Source of the DNA: CAYVOV01 sp964453525 | GTDB taxonomy: Bacteria > Chloroflexota > Dehalococcoidia > Dehalococcoidales > UBA2162 | Length of the DNA: 64,000 nt | Reading direction: 5' to 3' | Assembly (NCBI GenBank): GCA_964453525.1 | Contig: CAYVOV010000004.1 | Coordinates: 62,001-126,000, forward strand | Part shown: in pieces, positions 42,986-51,557 of the stretch | Layout: each line of letters opens with the position of its first letter | Position numbering within the stretch: position 1 is the first letter of the stretch | The notes under the pieces: model-generated | The model's input: the letters and a program-made list of their open reading frames with translations, nothing else | What the model was told of the DNA's origin: nothing | Databases searched by the model: none | Program-made: the position numbers and the translations under genes

Positions 42986-44425
42986 ATGTCTGTAAAACAG
43001 GTAAATAACCTAAAAATAGCCTTACCAAAAGGGCGTCTCCTGAAGGAAACGGCTAAATTGCTTAGGGGAGCGGAGTGGGGACTCAGCGGCTACAGTGAAG
43101 GAGCACGCTCCTACCGCCTTGAATCGAAAAAATTCCCCAACCTGCTGGCCAAGATATTCCATGAAAGGGATATTCCAATTCAGGTTGCCATAGGTAACTA
43201 TGACCTGGGGATTTGCGGACTGGACTGGATAGAAGAGCTTCTTGTGAAGTACCCGAGCTCGGCGCTGGTAAAGCTGAGAAACCTTGGATACGGAGAAGGC
43301 GTCCTTTATGCGGTTGTCAGCAGGTCTGAATCAAACCCTGACATGGAAACAATCCGTACGGAGAGCGGACTAATCCGCATCGTTACCGAGTACCCCAATC
43401 TTGCCGAGTCGTTTGCCCTGAAAAACAGGCTGAGGCGGTTCAGCATCTTTCCCCTCTGGGGAGCCGCTGAGGTCTATCCGCCGGAGAGCGCCGAGCTGGC
43501 ATTAATCGCCGCAGGGATGGATGAGGCTGCCTTTAACCGTGACCTTGTACCGGTGAGAAAAGTCCTCGGTTTCAATGCCTGCCTGATAGCGAACAGGAGT
43601 AGCTGGGAGAGGGAAGACCTCAGCCGGATACTGGCTTCTATAGATAGTAAACTCCTTGAGCTTAATGTTGATAAAGAGTCTTCACCGGCCATCCCGGAGC
43701 AAGCCCTTCAGGTGTCCGAACAATATCTCACCGGGAAAAAGGCTGAGGGCGTAATACGTCTGGCTCTGCCAGACGGACATCAGCAAAAACCGACAATCGA
43801 GTTGCTGAATAAAGCCAGCATCCGGTTTGATGATTACCCGTCCGAGACAGGGAACCGGCGGCCGGGCATCAGCCTTGATGGAGTGACTGTTAAGGTGATA
43901 AGACCCCAGGATATGCCGCTACAGGTGGCGAACGGCAATTTTGACCTGGCTATTACCGGGAAGGACTGGCTTACGGAACATCTTTACCAGTTCCCTTCCA
44001 GTCCGGTAATTGAGCTGCTGGACCTTAAATTCGCCCGGGTAAGAGTGGTGGCGGTGGTAAGCAGGGATTTAGCTGCGGATGATATACAGGGTTTAAGGCG
44101 GCTTTATGCCGAACGCGGGGAGCCGGTCAGGGTAGCCTCTGAGTACGTTAACATCGCCGATAAGTGTGCCCGGGATAACCACCTGGGAGTGTATAAGGTA
44201 ATTCCCACCTGGGGAGCCACTGAGGCCTTTTTGCCGGAAGACGCTGATATGCTGATTGAAAACACCGAGACTGGACGGACAATAGCCAGGCATAACCTCA
44301 AGATAATCTATACCCTGTTTGAATCTACTGGCCGGCTTATAGGTAATCAGGAGAGTATATCAAGTCCGGAAAAGAGTGGTAGAATAAAAGCTATAGTCAG
44401 GATGCTGAGAGCCGTCGTTGAATAA
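42986..44425 (+). CDS. hisG: Tandem-domain ATP phosphoribosyltransferase (two HisG domains fused)
   Basis: 479 residues, about twice the short-form HisG (around 210). Residues 8-235 form one HisG-like half: LKIALPKGRLLKETAKLL, AIGNYDLGICGLDWIEE, YPNLAESFA. Residues 255-479 form a second: VANGNFDLAITGKDWLTEH, YVNIADKCARDN, ENTETGRTIARHNL. The halves differ in function-linked motifs. The first keeps the N-terminal PKGR but its PRPP loop is degenerate (AAGMDEAAFNRDL). The second keeps the TGRT PRPP loop but has ALPDGHQQ in place of PKGR. HisG catalyses ATP + PRPP to PR-ATP, the committed step, and works with HisZ, whose gene lies upstream. Confidence 0.85.
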   Translation: MSVKQVNNLKIALPKGRLLKETAKLLRGAEWGLSGYSEGARSYRLESKKFPNLLAKIFHERDIPIQVAIGNYDLGICGLDWIEELLVKYPSSALVKLRNLGYGEGVLYAVVSRSESNPDMETIRTESGLIRIVTEYPNLAESFALKNRLRRFSIFPLWGAAEVYPPESAELALIAAGMDEAAFNRDLVPVRKVLGFNACLIANRSSWEREDLSRILASIDSKLLELNVDKESSPAIPEQALQVSEQYLTGKKAEGVIRLALPDGHQQKPTIELLNKASIRFDDYPSETGNRRPGISLDGVTVKVIRPQDMPLQVANGNFDLAITGKDWLTEHLYQFPSSPVIELLDLKFARVRVVAVVSRDLAADDIQGLRRLYAERGEPVRVASEYVNIADKCARDNHLGVYKVIPTWGATEAFLPEDADMLIENTETGRTIARHNLKIIYTLFESTGRLIGNQESISSPEKSGRIKAIVRMLRAVVE

Positions 44426-44442
44426 TAAAATGGAGTGTGAAG

Positions 44443-44462
44443 TGGGGCTTCGCCCCATTTCT
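44443..44462 (+). terminator. Terminator-like hairpin after hisG
   Basis: TGGGGC-TTC-GCCCCA (44443-44457) followed by TTTCTT, 18 bp after the hisG stop. Short but GC-rich with a trailing T stretch. It may reduce read-through into hisD; hisD follows behind a partial repeat. Confidence 0.55.
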
Positions 44463-44474
44463 TGGGGAAACAGC

Positions 44475-44536
44475 CTTGTCTCAAATGTCATTCTGAGGAA
44501 TCCGCCAGAGGCGGATGACGAAGAATCTCAGGGTAG
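44475..44536 (+). repeat. Partial MITE-like element just before hisD
   Basis: About 62 bp matching the left half of the repeat family (CTTGTCTCAAATGTCATTC, then GGATGACGAAGAATCTCAGG). The right half is missing. It ends 12 bp before the hisD start, so the hisD ribosome site (AGAGGA) lies at its edge. Confidence 0.7.
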
Positions 44537-44548
44537 AGGATTGGTATA

Positions 44549-45826
44549 GTGAAGATAATTGAAGGGTTTGAGGCGGCGAAAGAAGCCCTGTCCAGGCAGG
44601 GACCATCGAAAGTTACGCTGACAACCGATGACCGTGAACAGGCGGTGAGGCAAATAGTTGAAGATGTGAGGCAGCGTGGAGATGCCGCTCTGCTTGACTA
44701 TACGGAGAAGTTCGACGGTGTAAAACTGTCTGTACTGGAAGTTACTCGCGAGCAGATTGCCGCAGCCAGTCAGAAAGTGGACTCAGAACTTTTAAAGGCG
44801 CTGAAGCTGGCCGCCGGACGGATTGAAGCCTACCACCAGTCGCAGAAAAACAGTCTTTTTAAGGAGAAAACCGAAAAAGGCGTCGGCTGGCTGGTGAAAC
44901 CACTGGAAAAGATTGGTATCTATGTTCCTGGAGGCATGGCTTTTTATCCGTCAACGGTATTGATGACGGCTATCCCGGCTAAAGTCGCCGGAGTGAAAGA
45001 GGTAATCGTTGTCACGCCTCCGGGAAAAGACGGTGCCGTGAATCCGGTGACTCTGACTGCCGCCGGTATTGCCGGTGTTGACAGGGTTTTCTCTGTCGGC
45101 GGCGCTCAGGCAATTGCCGCTCTGGCTTTCGGCACCGAGACAATGCCCGCCGTGGACAAGGTCTGCGGGCCGGGTAATATCTACGTGCTTTTAGCCAAGA
45201 AACTGCTCTACGGGGTGGCAGGCATCGACGGGCTCTACGGGCCTTCCGAGGTCTTGATTGTTGCCGATGAGACAGCTAATCCCGTGTACTGTGCCTCTGA
45301 TATGCTGGCGCAGGCCGAGCATATTCTGGCTTCCGCTGTTCTGGTAACTACCTCGCCGGACCTGGCTGCTCGAGTGGCTGAAGAGATAGAGAAGCAGCTC
45401 AAAGAATTATCGCAACAGACGCTGGCAAAGGAGTCGGTTGAGGATAGGGGTATGATTGCAGTGGTTGATAGTAACGACCAGGCAATAGAGCTGGCTAACC
45501 TCTACGCCCCGGAGCACCTCCTGCTGGTGGTAGAGAATGCGACCGGCTGGATTGATGGGATTACAAATGCCGGGTGTATAGTCACCGGAGAAAAGGGAAC
45601 GGTTGTTCTCGGCGACTATATTGCCGGGCCGAGTCACTGCCTGCCAACGGGCGGAACGGCGCGGTTCGGCTCGCCGCTTAACGTCAGCGATTTCCTTAAA
45701 CTTATCAGCGTCATAGATACCGATAAGCTGGATTTCCAGGAGTTGGGGAAAGCGGCTCAAATCCTGGCTCAGGCAGAAGGGCTTGATGCCCACGCCCGGG
45801 CAGTGGAGAAGAGACTAGGCAATTGA
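44549..45826 (+). CDS. hisD: Histidinol dehydrogenase
   Basis: 425 residues, full length. A zinc enzyme oxidising L-histidinol to histidine with 2 NAD+. Visible are the WLVKPLEKIGIYVPGGMAFYP block (about 112-132), VFSVGGAQAIAALAFGTETM (about 180-199), VDKVCGPGNIYV, GPSEVLIVADE, and late GPSHCLPTGGTARF with zinc-ligand residues, plus the C-terminal histidine of LDAHARAVEKRL. It starts at GTG 44549 with AGAGGA upstream. In line with hisG but separated by a terminator-like hairpin and half a repeat. Firm. Confidence 0.95.
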   Translation: MKIIEGFEAAKEALSRQGPSKVTLTTDDREQAVRQIVEDVRQRGDAALLDYTEKFDGVKLSVLEVTREQIAAASQKVDSELLKALKLAAGRIEAYHQSQKNSLFKEKTEKGVGWLVKPLEKIGIYVPGGMAFYPSTVLMTAIPAKVAGVKEVIVVTPPGKDGAVNPVTLTAAGIAGVDRVFSVGGAQAIAALAFGTETMPAVDKVCGPGNIYVLLAKKLLYGVAGIDGLYGPSEVLIVADETANPVYCASDMLAQAEHILASAVLVTTSPDLAARVAEEIEKQLKELSQQTLAKESVEDRGMIAVVDSNDQAIELANLYAPEHLLLVVENATGWIDGITNAGCIVTGEKGTVVLGDYIAGPSHCLPTGGTARFGSPLNVSDFLKLISVIDTDKLDFQELGKAAQILAQAEGLDAHARAVEKRLGN

Positions 45827-45844
45827 AGTGCTTATGAAGCTGAA

Positions 45845-46821
45845 ATGAAAAGTAATTGTTGTTCACTTTTACTTCTAGGATTAGCCCTGTTACTTCTGAG
45901 TTTTACCACAGGATGCGGTCAATCTCAATCGGAAGCCTACGAAGAAGATTATGAAGCTGGTCTTGCCCAATCACGAGAGAAGACTACCCCTGTGCAATCT
46001 ACGGTATCTGATAACTCAACATCATCACTTGCTCCAGAGCAAAACTCCACCTCTACCCAGCAGCCTGCACCAGCTCTTTTCGTCCTGTCCGAGCTAACCA
46101 TTACACCGACAGAGGTTACGGCGGGTGAAGTAGTATAACCATATCAGTCGAAGTAAGCAATACTGGTGGCACTGAGGGCAGCTACACGGTGGTCTTTAAA
46201 AAAAGGGCCTCTTCTTGGACTACTTTCGAGAAGGTAGAAGTAACACTCAATGCTGGTGAAACCGAGACGGTGACCTTTACCACTAAAGGAGATACCAGGT
46301 TGGATGCATCGGGTTCCTCCATAGTTGTACCGGGTGTATATACAGTTGACATTAATGGAAAAGCCGGTCAGTTCACAGTGACAGTACCACCGCCTACTTC
46401 TGAAGAGCTTGAAGCTAATCAGATTATTGAGGATTTAGCTTATATTAAGGCATCTTTTGTTTTGCCATATAGCGATGATGCTGACCCGGAATACGAAGGT
46501 ATCTCAATCAGTGTAAGCTACTATGATTCAAAGAGCGAAGAAATTACTCCTAATGGAGTATCTGTTGAAGTAACCGTGGAACTATATTGGTATACTGATT
46601 CTCTACCCATTTATAATAAAAAATTCATAGTTGAATATCCTGCCTACTCAAGTCTTTCAATTTCCCTGCCGAAAGAAGTAGTGAGAATACCTTTCGAGGG
46701 AATTCAAAAAAGACCTAGCGGTATGTCTAAGTATCAAGGCCCAATATTGATTTTGACCGTAAAAACACCCAATCAAGGAAATTTTAAGGACCAAGAGACA
46801 ATATCACTTATTTGGCCTTAG
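45845..46821 (+). pseudogene. Frameshifted CARDB-type lipoprotein
   Basis: The first frame (45845-46138) encodes a lipoprotein signal with lipobox TTGC near residue 22, a Ser/Thr-rich linker and the beginning of a CARDB-like domain ending TEVTAGEVV. The frame then meets TAA. The domain resumes at about 46138 in another frame as TISVEVSNTGGTEGSYTVVFK and continues to 46821. Restoring one base joins the two into a 325-residue extracellular lipoprotein with one beta-sandwich repeat and a second beta-rich domain. It could be a recent mutation or a base error in the draft. It lies between hisD and hisC on the same strand; unrelated to histidine synthesis as far as can be seen. Confidence 0.7.
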
Positions 46822-46924
46822 AATCTGAACCGCAAAACCGAAAGTCCCCTAGAGTGATTGTCCTTTAACATAAGTCAGTGTTAAAATGTGCAGGTAGCTT
46901 TATCGTCTTTAGGTTTGTGGAGAG

Positions 46925-48022
46925 ATGGCTGAGAAGAAGAGAATTGAAAAACTGGTACGGTCTGACCTCGTAAATTTCGGCGGTTATTCCGCCAGAAAGT
47001 CGCCTGATACGCTCAAGGGCAAGGTCGAGGTCCCGGTGGAGAGCATCATCAAGCTCGATGCCAATGAGAACCTATACGGCTGTTCGCCTGAGGTGAACCG
47101 GGCGCTTGCCACTTATTCAGAGTTCAATATCTATCCGGATGACAGCCAGACTGTACTCGGGAAACTGCTTGAGGGGTATACCGGTGTCAGCGCCGGGCAA
47201 ATCGTTGCCGGTAGCGGCAGCAATACCCTTATCGACCTGCTGCTGCGGCTGTTTCTCGAGCCGGGTGACGAGGTTATTAACTGCGTACCCACCTTCGGTA
47301 TCTACAGTTTCAGCACCGGGCTTTGCGGCGGAAAGCTGGTGGAGGTGCCGAGGGACGAAAACTTCGCTGTTAATGTGGCTGCGGTAAAGAAAGCGGTCAC
47401 CGGCAGGACAAAGATGATATTCCTGGCTAACCCGAATAACCCGACGGGAACAATTATTCCGGAGAAGGATATTATTGAGATACTGGATACCGGAGTGCCG
47501 GTGGCGGTTGACGAGGCGTACTGTGAATTCAGCCGCCAGACGGTACTGCCGTTACTCAGCTGGTACGATAACCTGATGATTCTGCGTACCTTCAGCAAGT
47601 GGGCCGGGCTGGCCGGTATGAGGATTGGCTACGGGCTTTTCCCGCCGGAAATAGCCGGTTACCTGCTCAGAATAAAGATACCCTACAATGTGAATGTGGC
47701 GGCGGCGGTCGCCGTTCGGGAATCGTTAAAGGATATCGATTACCTGAAAAGCACGGTTGAGAAAATAATTGCTGAGCGGGAACGTCTTTACAAAGAGCTT
47801 GAGAAAATTGAGTGGGTGAAACCTGTCCGCTCGCAGGCTAATTTCATTCTCTGCCTGGTGGAGAAAGGTGGGGCAAAGGAACTGCGGCAAAAATTACAGG
47901 ATAAGGGGATACTTGTCCGCTACTTCGAGGAGCCGCGCCTGAAGAATTATATCCGCATCAGCGTCGGCAAGCCTGAGCACACCGATGCCCTGATTAAGAC
48001 TCTTCACAGTCTGGGGGGCTAG
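46925..48022 (+). CDS. hisC: Histidinol-phosphate aminotransferase
   Basis: 365 residues. A fold-type I PLP enzyme converting imidazole acetol phosphate to histidinol phosphate. Visible are IKLDANENLYG (about 42-52), the AGSGSNTLIDLLLRLF region, FLANPNNPTGTII (about 165-177), VDEAYCEFS (about 195-203), and the PLP-lysine motif RTFSKWAGLAGMRIGYG (about 221-237). ATG 46925 has GGAGAG upstream. The next gene, HTH-hisB, has its own strong promoter. Other PLP aminotransferases are less likely given the cluster. Confidence 0.92.
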   Translation: MAEKKRIEKLVRSDLVNFGGYSARKSPDTLKGKVEVPVESIIKLDANENLYGCSPEVNRALATYSEFNIYPDDSQTVLGKLLEGYTGVSAGQIVAGSGSNTLIDLLLRLFLEPGDEVINCVPTFGIYSFSTGLCGGKLVEVPRDENFAVNVAAVKKAVTGRTKMIFLANPNNPTGTIIPEKDIIEILDTGVPVAVDEAYCEFSRQTVLPLLSWYDNLMILRTFSKWAGLAGMRIGYGLFPPEIAGYLLRIKIPYNVNVAAAVAVRESLKDIDYLKSTVEKIIAERERLYKELEKIEWVKPVRSQANFILCLVEKGGAKELRQKLQDKGILVRYFEEPRLKNYIRISVGKPEHTDALIKTLHSLGG

Positions 48023-48076
48023 GAGCAGGCAAGCGGCGTACCAGGTCTGGTTTACATACTCAATAATGCCCGACAT

Positions 48077-48206
48077 TGTAATATATTTTCACTATTTCAC
48101 ACAATGACTATTGACAAGCAGGAATATATGTAATATAATATCACATTATACATAATAAATGTTATTTTTCAGTATAACAAATTACATTAATTGTGATAAA
48201 ATTACA
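48077..48206 (+). promoter_or_regulatory. Consensus promoter with repeated TGTAAT half-sites before HTH-hisB
   Basis: TTGACA (48111-48116) and TATAAT (48134-48139) are separated by exactly 17 bp, a perfect sigma-70-type match. The words TGTAAT (48077, 48129) and ATTACA (48181, 48201) recur. One TGTAAT begins an imperfect palindrome TGTA...TACA (48129-48152) that overlaps the -10 box. This is the arrangement expected for a repressor site and could be bound by the helix-turn-helix domain fused to HisB just downstream. Confidence 0.6.
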
Positions 48207-48229
48207 CAATAGATAACAGGAGATAGAGA

Positions 48230-49054
48230 ATGAACCCTATTATTCAAACCGAAGAGTTATTAAAACACCCGATTGTTCAACCGGAAGAGTTGGTGGAACA
48301 GGTAACACAGATACAGAAAAGCAAAGGCTATACTGACCAGCAGATGGCGCATGAACTCGGCTGTACCAGGCGTACCTATCAGCAGACACGTACCGGAAAG
48401 ATAAAGGTGGGTAATGCTTATTTTAGCGGTGCGATGAAATTTCTGTCTCTGTACGAGCCTGAAAGAAGGACTTCTGCTGTTGCGCGGAAAACGAAAGAGA
48501 CGGATATAAGCCTGGAGATCAATATTGACGGCACCGGGAAGCTCGATATCAATACCGGTATCTATATGCTCGACCACTTCCTCTCTCAGGTAGCCAAGCA
48601 CGGCCGGTTCGATTTAAAACTCTCTGCCACCGGGGATGACCCGCATCACCTGGCGGAAGATGTTGCCATCTGTCTCGGTAAAGCCCTCTCCGATGCCCTG
48701 GGAGAAAAGCAGGGTATTGTCAGGATGGCTGATGCAACCGTGCCGATGGATGATGCTCTGGCTACCGTGGCGGTGGATGTCAGCGGACGGGCGTATACAG
48801 TGCTCGAGATGTCATTCAGCGGTAATGATATGTCCGGGTTTTCAACCGACCTCATCCGCCACTTTTTAGAGTCGTTCGCCATCGAAGCCAGGATTAATCT
48901 GCACGCCCGAATTTTTTACGGCACTAACGACCACCACCGGGCGGAGGCTTTGTTCAAGGCGCTGGGCAGAGCCCTGGACATGGCAACAAGGATTGACCGG
49001 CGGATTGCCGGCCAATCTCCAAGCACGAAGGGTATGCTGGAGAAGGGGAAATAA
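48230..49054 (+). CDS. hisB: Helix-turn-helix domain fused to imidazoleglycerol-phosphate dehydratase
   Basis: 274 residues, about 80 more than a normal HisB. Residues 25-73 (KSKGYTDQQMAHELGCTRRT and following) look like an XRE-type helix-turn-helix. Residues 80-272 are a complete IGPD: the DDPHHLAEDVAICLGKAL and NDHHRAEALFKALGRAL metal-binding blocks and YMLDHFLSQVAKHGRFD. AGGAGA lies 6 nt before ATG 48230 and there is no good internal start, so the fusion appears genuine. IGPD dehydrates imidazole glycerol phosphate. The extra domain suggests that the enzyme may also bind DNA, for example its own promoter. Confidence 0.85.
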   Translation: MNPIIQTEELLKHPIVQPEELVEQVTQIQKSKGYTDQQMAHELGCTRRTYQQTRTGKIKVGNAYFSGAMKFLSLYEPERRTSAVARKTKETDISLEINIDGTGKLDINTGIYMLDHFLSQVAKHGRFDLKLSATGDDPHHLAEDVAICLGKALSDALGEKQGIVRMADATVPMDDALATVAVDVSGRAYTVLEMSFSGNDMSGFSTDLIRHFLESFAIEARINLHARIFYGTNDHHRAEALFKALGRALDMATRIDRRIAGQSPSTKGMLEKGK

Positions 49055-49110
49055 GAGCTTATGCGGGAGAAATCCCCTGTAAACCACCTATTGGAAGAAA
49101 GGATTAAAAA

Positions 49111-49857
49111 ATGGCAACGAGGCAGATGATACGGCTGAGCCTTCTTTTCCTGATATTGCTCACCTTCCCGATTACCCTGAATTACTTTTCGGTCTACCTG
49201 ATAATCGATGCTTCCAGCCAGGGGATAATGGCGTTTAGCTTCTTCTTCTGGACGCTGTTTACCGTCACGGCGCTGTTTTTCGGCAGGGCTGCCTGTGGCT
49301 ATATATGTCCGCTTGGTGCCATACAGGAGACGAAGGACAGGATGGCACCAAAAAAGCTGGCGAAAATAAGATTCCTGAAGTGGATAAAATATGTCCTGGC
49401 TTTTGCCTGGGTGGGAGCGATTGCCTTCGCTGCCGTTTCTGCCGGTGGCTATAAGACGATAGACCTGCTTTATAACACTGAGTCCGGCGTCTCCGTGGAC
49501 AGTGTCCAGAGTTGGTTTACGTACTTCATGATTGTTCTCGTTGTCCTGCTGCCGGTGTTTTTCATCGGCAAGCGGGGGTTCTGCCATTACTTCTGTCCCT
49601 GGGGAGTGTTGAATATGACCGCTACAAAGATAAAGAACTTCTTCAGGTGGCCGTCTCTCAATCTGAAAGCTGCCAGTGAAAATTGCCAGCACTGCGGTAC
49701 CTGTGATAAAAACTGCCCGATGAGCCTGCAGGTAAGTAAAGCGGTAGCCAGCGGCTCAATGGATAATACCGAGTGTATTCTCTGTGGTAGCTGCGTGGAT
49801 AACTGCCCCAACGGGGTGATTAAATACTCGTGGCGGAGGCCTGACAAGGCAAAGTAG
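49111..49857 (+). CDS. NapH/CcoG-like membrane ferredoxin (4Fe-4S, four TM)
   Basis: 248 residues. Four membrane helices (about 8-30, 40-60, 95-115, 135-160) alternate with cysteine motifs: CGYICPLGAIQETKDR (about 62), HYFCPWGVLN (about 166), then two ferredoxin motifs CQHCGTCDKNCPM and CILCGSCVDNCPN at the C-terminus. This is the NapH/NosR-C-terminal/polyferredoxin membrane type, passing electrons between quinol and soluble redox proteins. No nap, nos or nrf gene is adjacent. It follows HTH-hisB by 56 bp and may be cotranscribed. Confidence 0.85.
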   Translation: MATRQMIRLSLLFLILLTFPITLNYFSVYLIIDASSQGIMAFSFFFWTLFTVTALFFGRAACGYICPLGAIQETKDRMAPKKLAKIRFLKWIKYVLAFAWVGAIAFAAVSAGGYKTIDLLYNTESGVSVDSVQSWFTYFMIVLVVLLPVFFIGKRGFCHYFCPWGVLNMTATKIKNFFRWPSLNLKAASENCQHCGTCDKNCPMSLQVSKAVASGSMDNTECILCGSCVDNCPNGVIKYSWRRPDKAK

Positions 49858-50019
49858 ATTTTTTAGGCATTAAGGGAATTTTATAACCCCATCCCCCTGT
49901 ATCCTCCCTTCCCCTTCAGGGGAAGGGAGAAGTATTAGAAAGGGGGTGGGGGGGGCGGTTTGGGCGCCCCCCCACCCCCTTAAACACCCTGTTGGTTTTA
50001 TTAGATGGAAAATTGGTAT
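49858..50019. other. Convergent spacer with low-complexity inverted repeats
   Basis: Between the NapH-like gene and purC (convergent). It contains a C/T-rich stretch with CCTTCCCCTTCAGGGGAAGGG (near-perfect hairpin, about 49908-49928) and a G-run/C-run pair (about 49940-49980), likely terminator-like. No gene. Confidence 0.5.
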
Positions 50020-50937
50020 TTAAACAAGCTTCTTCTCCGTCAGTTTTTCATAGGCTTCCCGGTAGCGGGCGGTTGTAGCTTTGACCACTTCAGGTGTCAA
50101 TTCTGGGGTGGGGGGTTCCTTGTTCCAGCCGGCTTCGACAAGCCAGTCGCGCACCGGCTGCTTATCGTAGCTGGGCTGGGGCTGCCCGACCTTATACTGG
50201 GCGGCATCCCAGAAGCGGGACGAGTCCGGGGTAAGAAGCTCATCGATTATCATCAGCTTTCCGTTATCAAGCCCGAACTCCATCTTGGTATCGGCGATGA
50301 TAATGCCTCTTTCACGGGCGTACTTCCGGGCGAAGGTGTAGACCGCCAGACTTTTTTCTTTCATTTCTTCGGTAATGGCTTCGCCGACCATTTCCCTGAC
50401 ATCGTCCATTGTCATCGGCATGTCATGCCCGGTCTCCGCCTTGGTGGTGGGAGTAAAGAAGGTCTCGGGCAGTTCTTGACTCTCCTGCATTCCGGGCGGC
50501 ATGGGAATTCCCTGAATGGTGCCGGATTTCTTATATTCGGCCCAGGCCGAGCCGGAGAGGTAGCCACGCAGCACCCACTCGATATTGATACGCTCGGCTT
50601 TCCTGACCACCATTGAACGTCCTGAAAGGTAGTCAGGAAAGTCATTCTTTTCTCCTGCAAGAAGGTAGGAGTTCAGTCGGCTGGTGTCATATACAGCCTC
50701 GACAAGGTGGTTTGGTATTATATTCGATGTCTTTTCGAACCAGAAGGCGGAGAGCTGGTTCAGCACTTTGCCTTTGTCGGGAATGGGTGTGGGCATAACG
50801 ATATCGAAAGTGGATATGCGGTCGGTAGCGATGATGAGTAGGTTTTCTCCGAGTTCATAGCTGTCCCGCACCTTGCCGCGGATGAATAGCGGCAGGGACA
50901 ATTCGGCATTTACCAGGATCGATGAGTTATCGGTCAT
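50020..50937 (-). CDS. purC: Phosphoribosylaminoimidazole-succinocarboxamide synthase
   Basis: 305 residues from ATG 50937, preferred over an in-frame start 30 bp upstream because GGAGGAG lies 8 nt before it. SAICAR synthase of the longer, eukaryote-like form (bacterial E. coli type has about 237). It has IRGKVRDSYELGENLLIIATD (about 15-35), SAFWFEKTSNIIPNHLVE, VLRGYLSGSAWAEYKKSGT and EFGLDNGKLMIIDELLTPDSSRF. It joins aspartate to CAIR with ATP in purine synthesis. Stands alone; no pur neighbour. Divergent from the DUF1648 gene. Confidence 0.94.
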   Translation of the reverse strand: MTDNSSILVNAELSLPLFIRGKVRDSYELGENLLIIATDRISTFDIVMPTPIPDKGKVLNQLSAFWFEKTSNIIPNHLVEAVYDTSRLNSYLLAGEKNDFPDYLSGRSMVVRKAERINIEWVLRGYLSGSAWAEYKKSGTIQGIPMPPGMQESQELPETFFTPTTKAETGHDMPMTMDDVREMVGEAITEEMKEKSLAVYTFARKYARERGIIIADTKMEFGLDNGKLMIIDELLTPDSSRFWDAAQYKVGQPQPSYDKQPVRDWLVEAGWNKEPPTPELTPEVVKATTARYREAYEKLTEKKLV

Positions 50938-51016
50938 TGTTACTCTCCTCCCGCGCCATATTATCATTTTACCTTTGACATCTCAAGGGCAAAGCTGGTA
51001 ATTTTATTGGCAGAGG

Positions 51017-51553
51017 ATGGTAAATAACTGCGAAGAAACGGGTAATGGGGCTCTGCCGGAAGCCACGCTGGCTTTTCGCTGGGTCTACATCCTGCTACCG
51101 GCGCTCATCCTGCTTATATCCGTAATATCCGTTGCCTGGTTCTATCACCTGCTTCCCGAAGAGTTGGGCTACCGTTTCCAGTCTGATGGTTCTGCTGATA
51201 GATTTGCCAGCCGCAGTACCATTGTCCTCTGGGCTCTCCTGCCGCAGTTTCTATTTGCCTTGGTGGCCGGCGGCATTACCTGGGGAATAACCAGACTGGG
51301 AAAAATGCCGGGACGGGTGGAGGGTGCCGCTGTAAGACCGGAAAGTATTCTGCTGGTCATGGGCAATATGGTTGCCCTCGTCCAGATTATACTGTGCTTT
51401 GCAATGCTGGATATTTTCAGCTACAATTCGTATCAGATACATCTGCTGCCCCTCTGGGTGTTTGTCCTCATCGTGATGGGGGGTGGCGGTATCATTCTCG
51501 GCATATTCTTTATCCGGGCTCTATTGCGGGTCTGGGCAGCAAGCAAGGAGTGA
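51017..51553 (+). CDS. DUF1648-type integral membrane protein
   Basis: 178 residues with four membrane helices (about 20-42, 68-92, 112-132, 145-170). The segment HLLPEELGYRFQSDGSADRF after TM1 matches the DUF1648 pattern (P-x-x-x-P-x-H/R-F...G-x-x-D), small membrane proteins of unknown role, sometimes next to SdpI-like immunity proteins. Its stop is 4 bp before the glyS GTG, so the two are coupled. Function unknown. Confidence 0.65.
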   Translation: MVNNCEETGNGALPEATLAFRWVYILLPALILLISVISVAWFYHLLPEELGYRFQSDGSADRFASRSTIVLWALLPQFLFALVAGGITWGITRLGKMPGRVEGAAVRPESILLVMGNMVALVQIILCFAMLDIFSYNSYQIHLLPLWVFVLIVMGGGGIILGIFFIRALLRVWAASKE

Positions 51554-51557
51554 TTAA

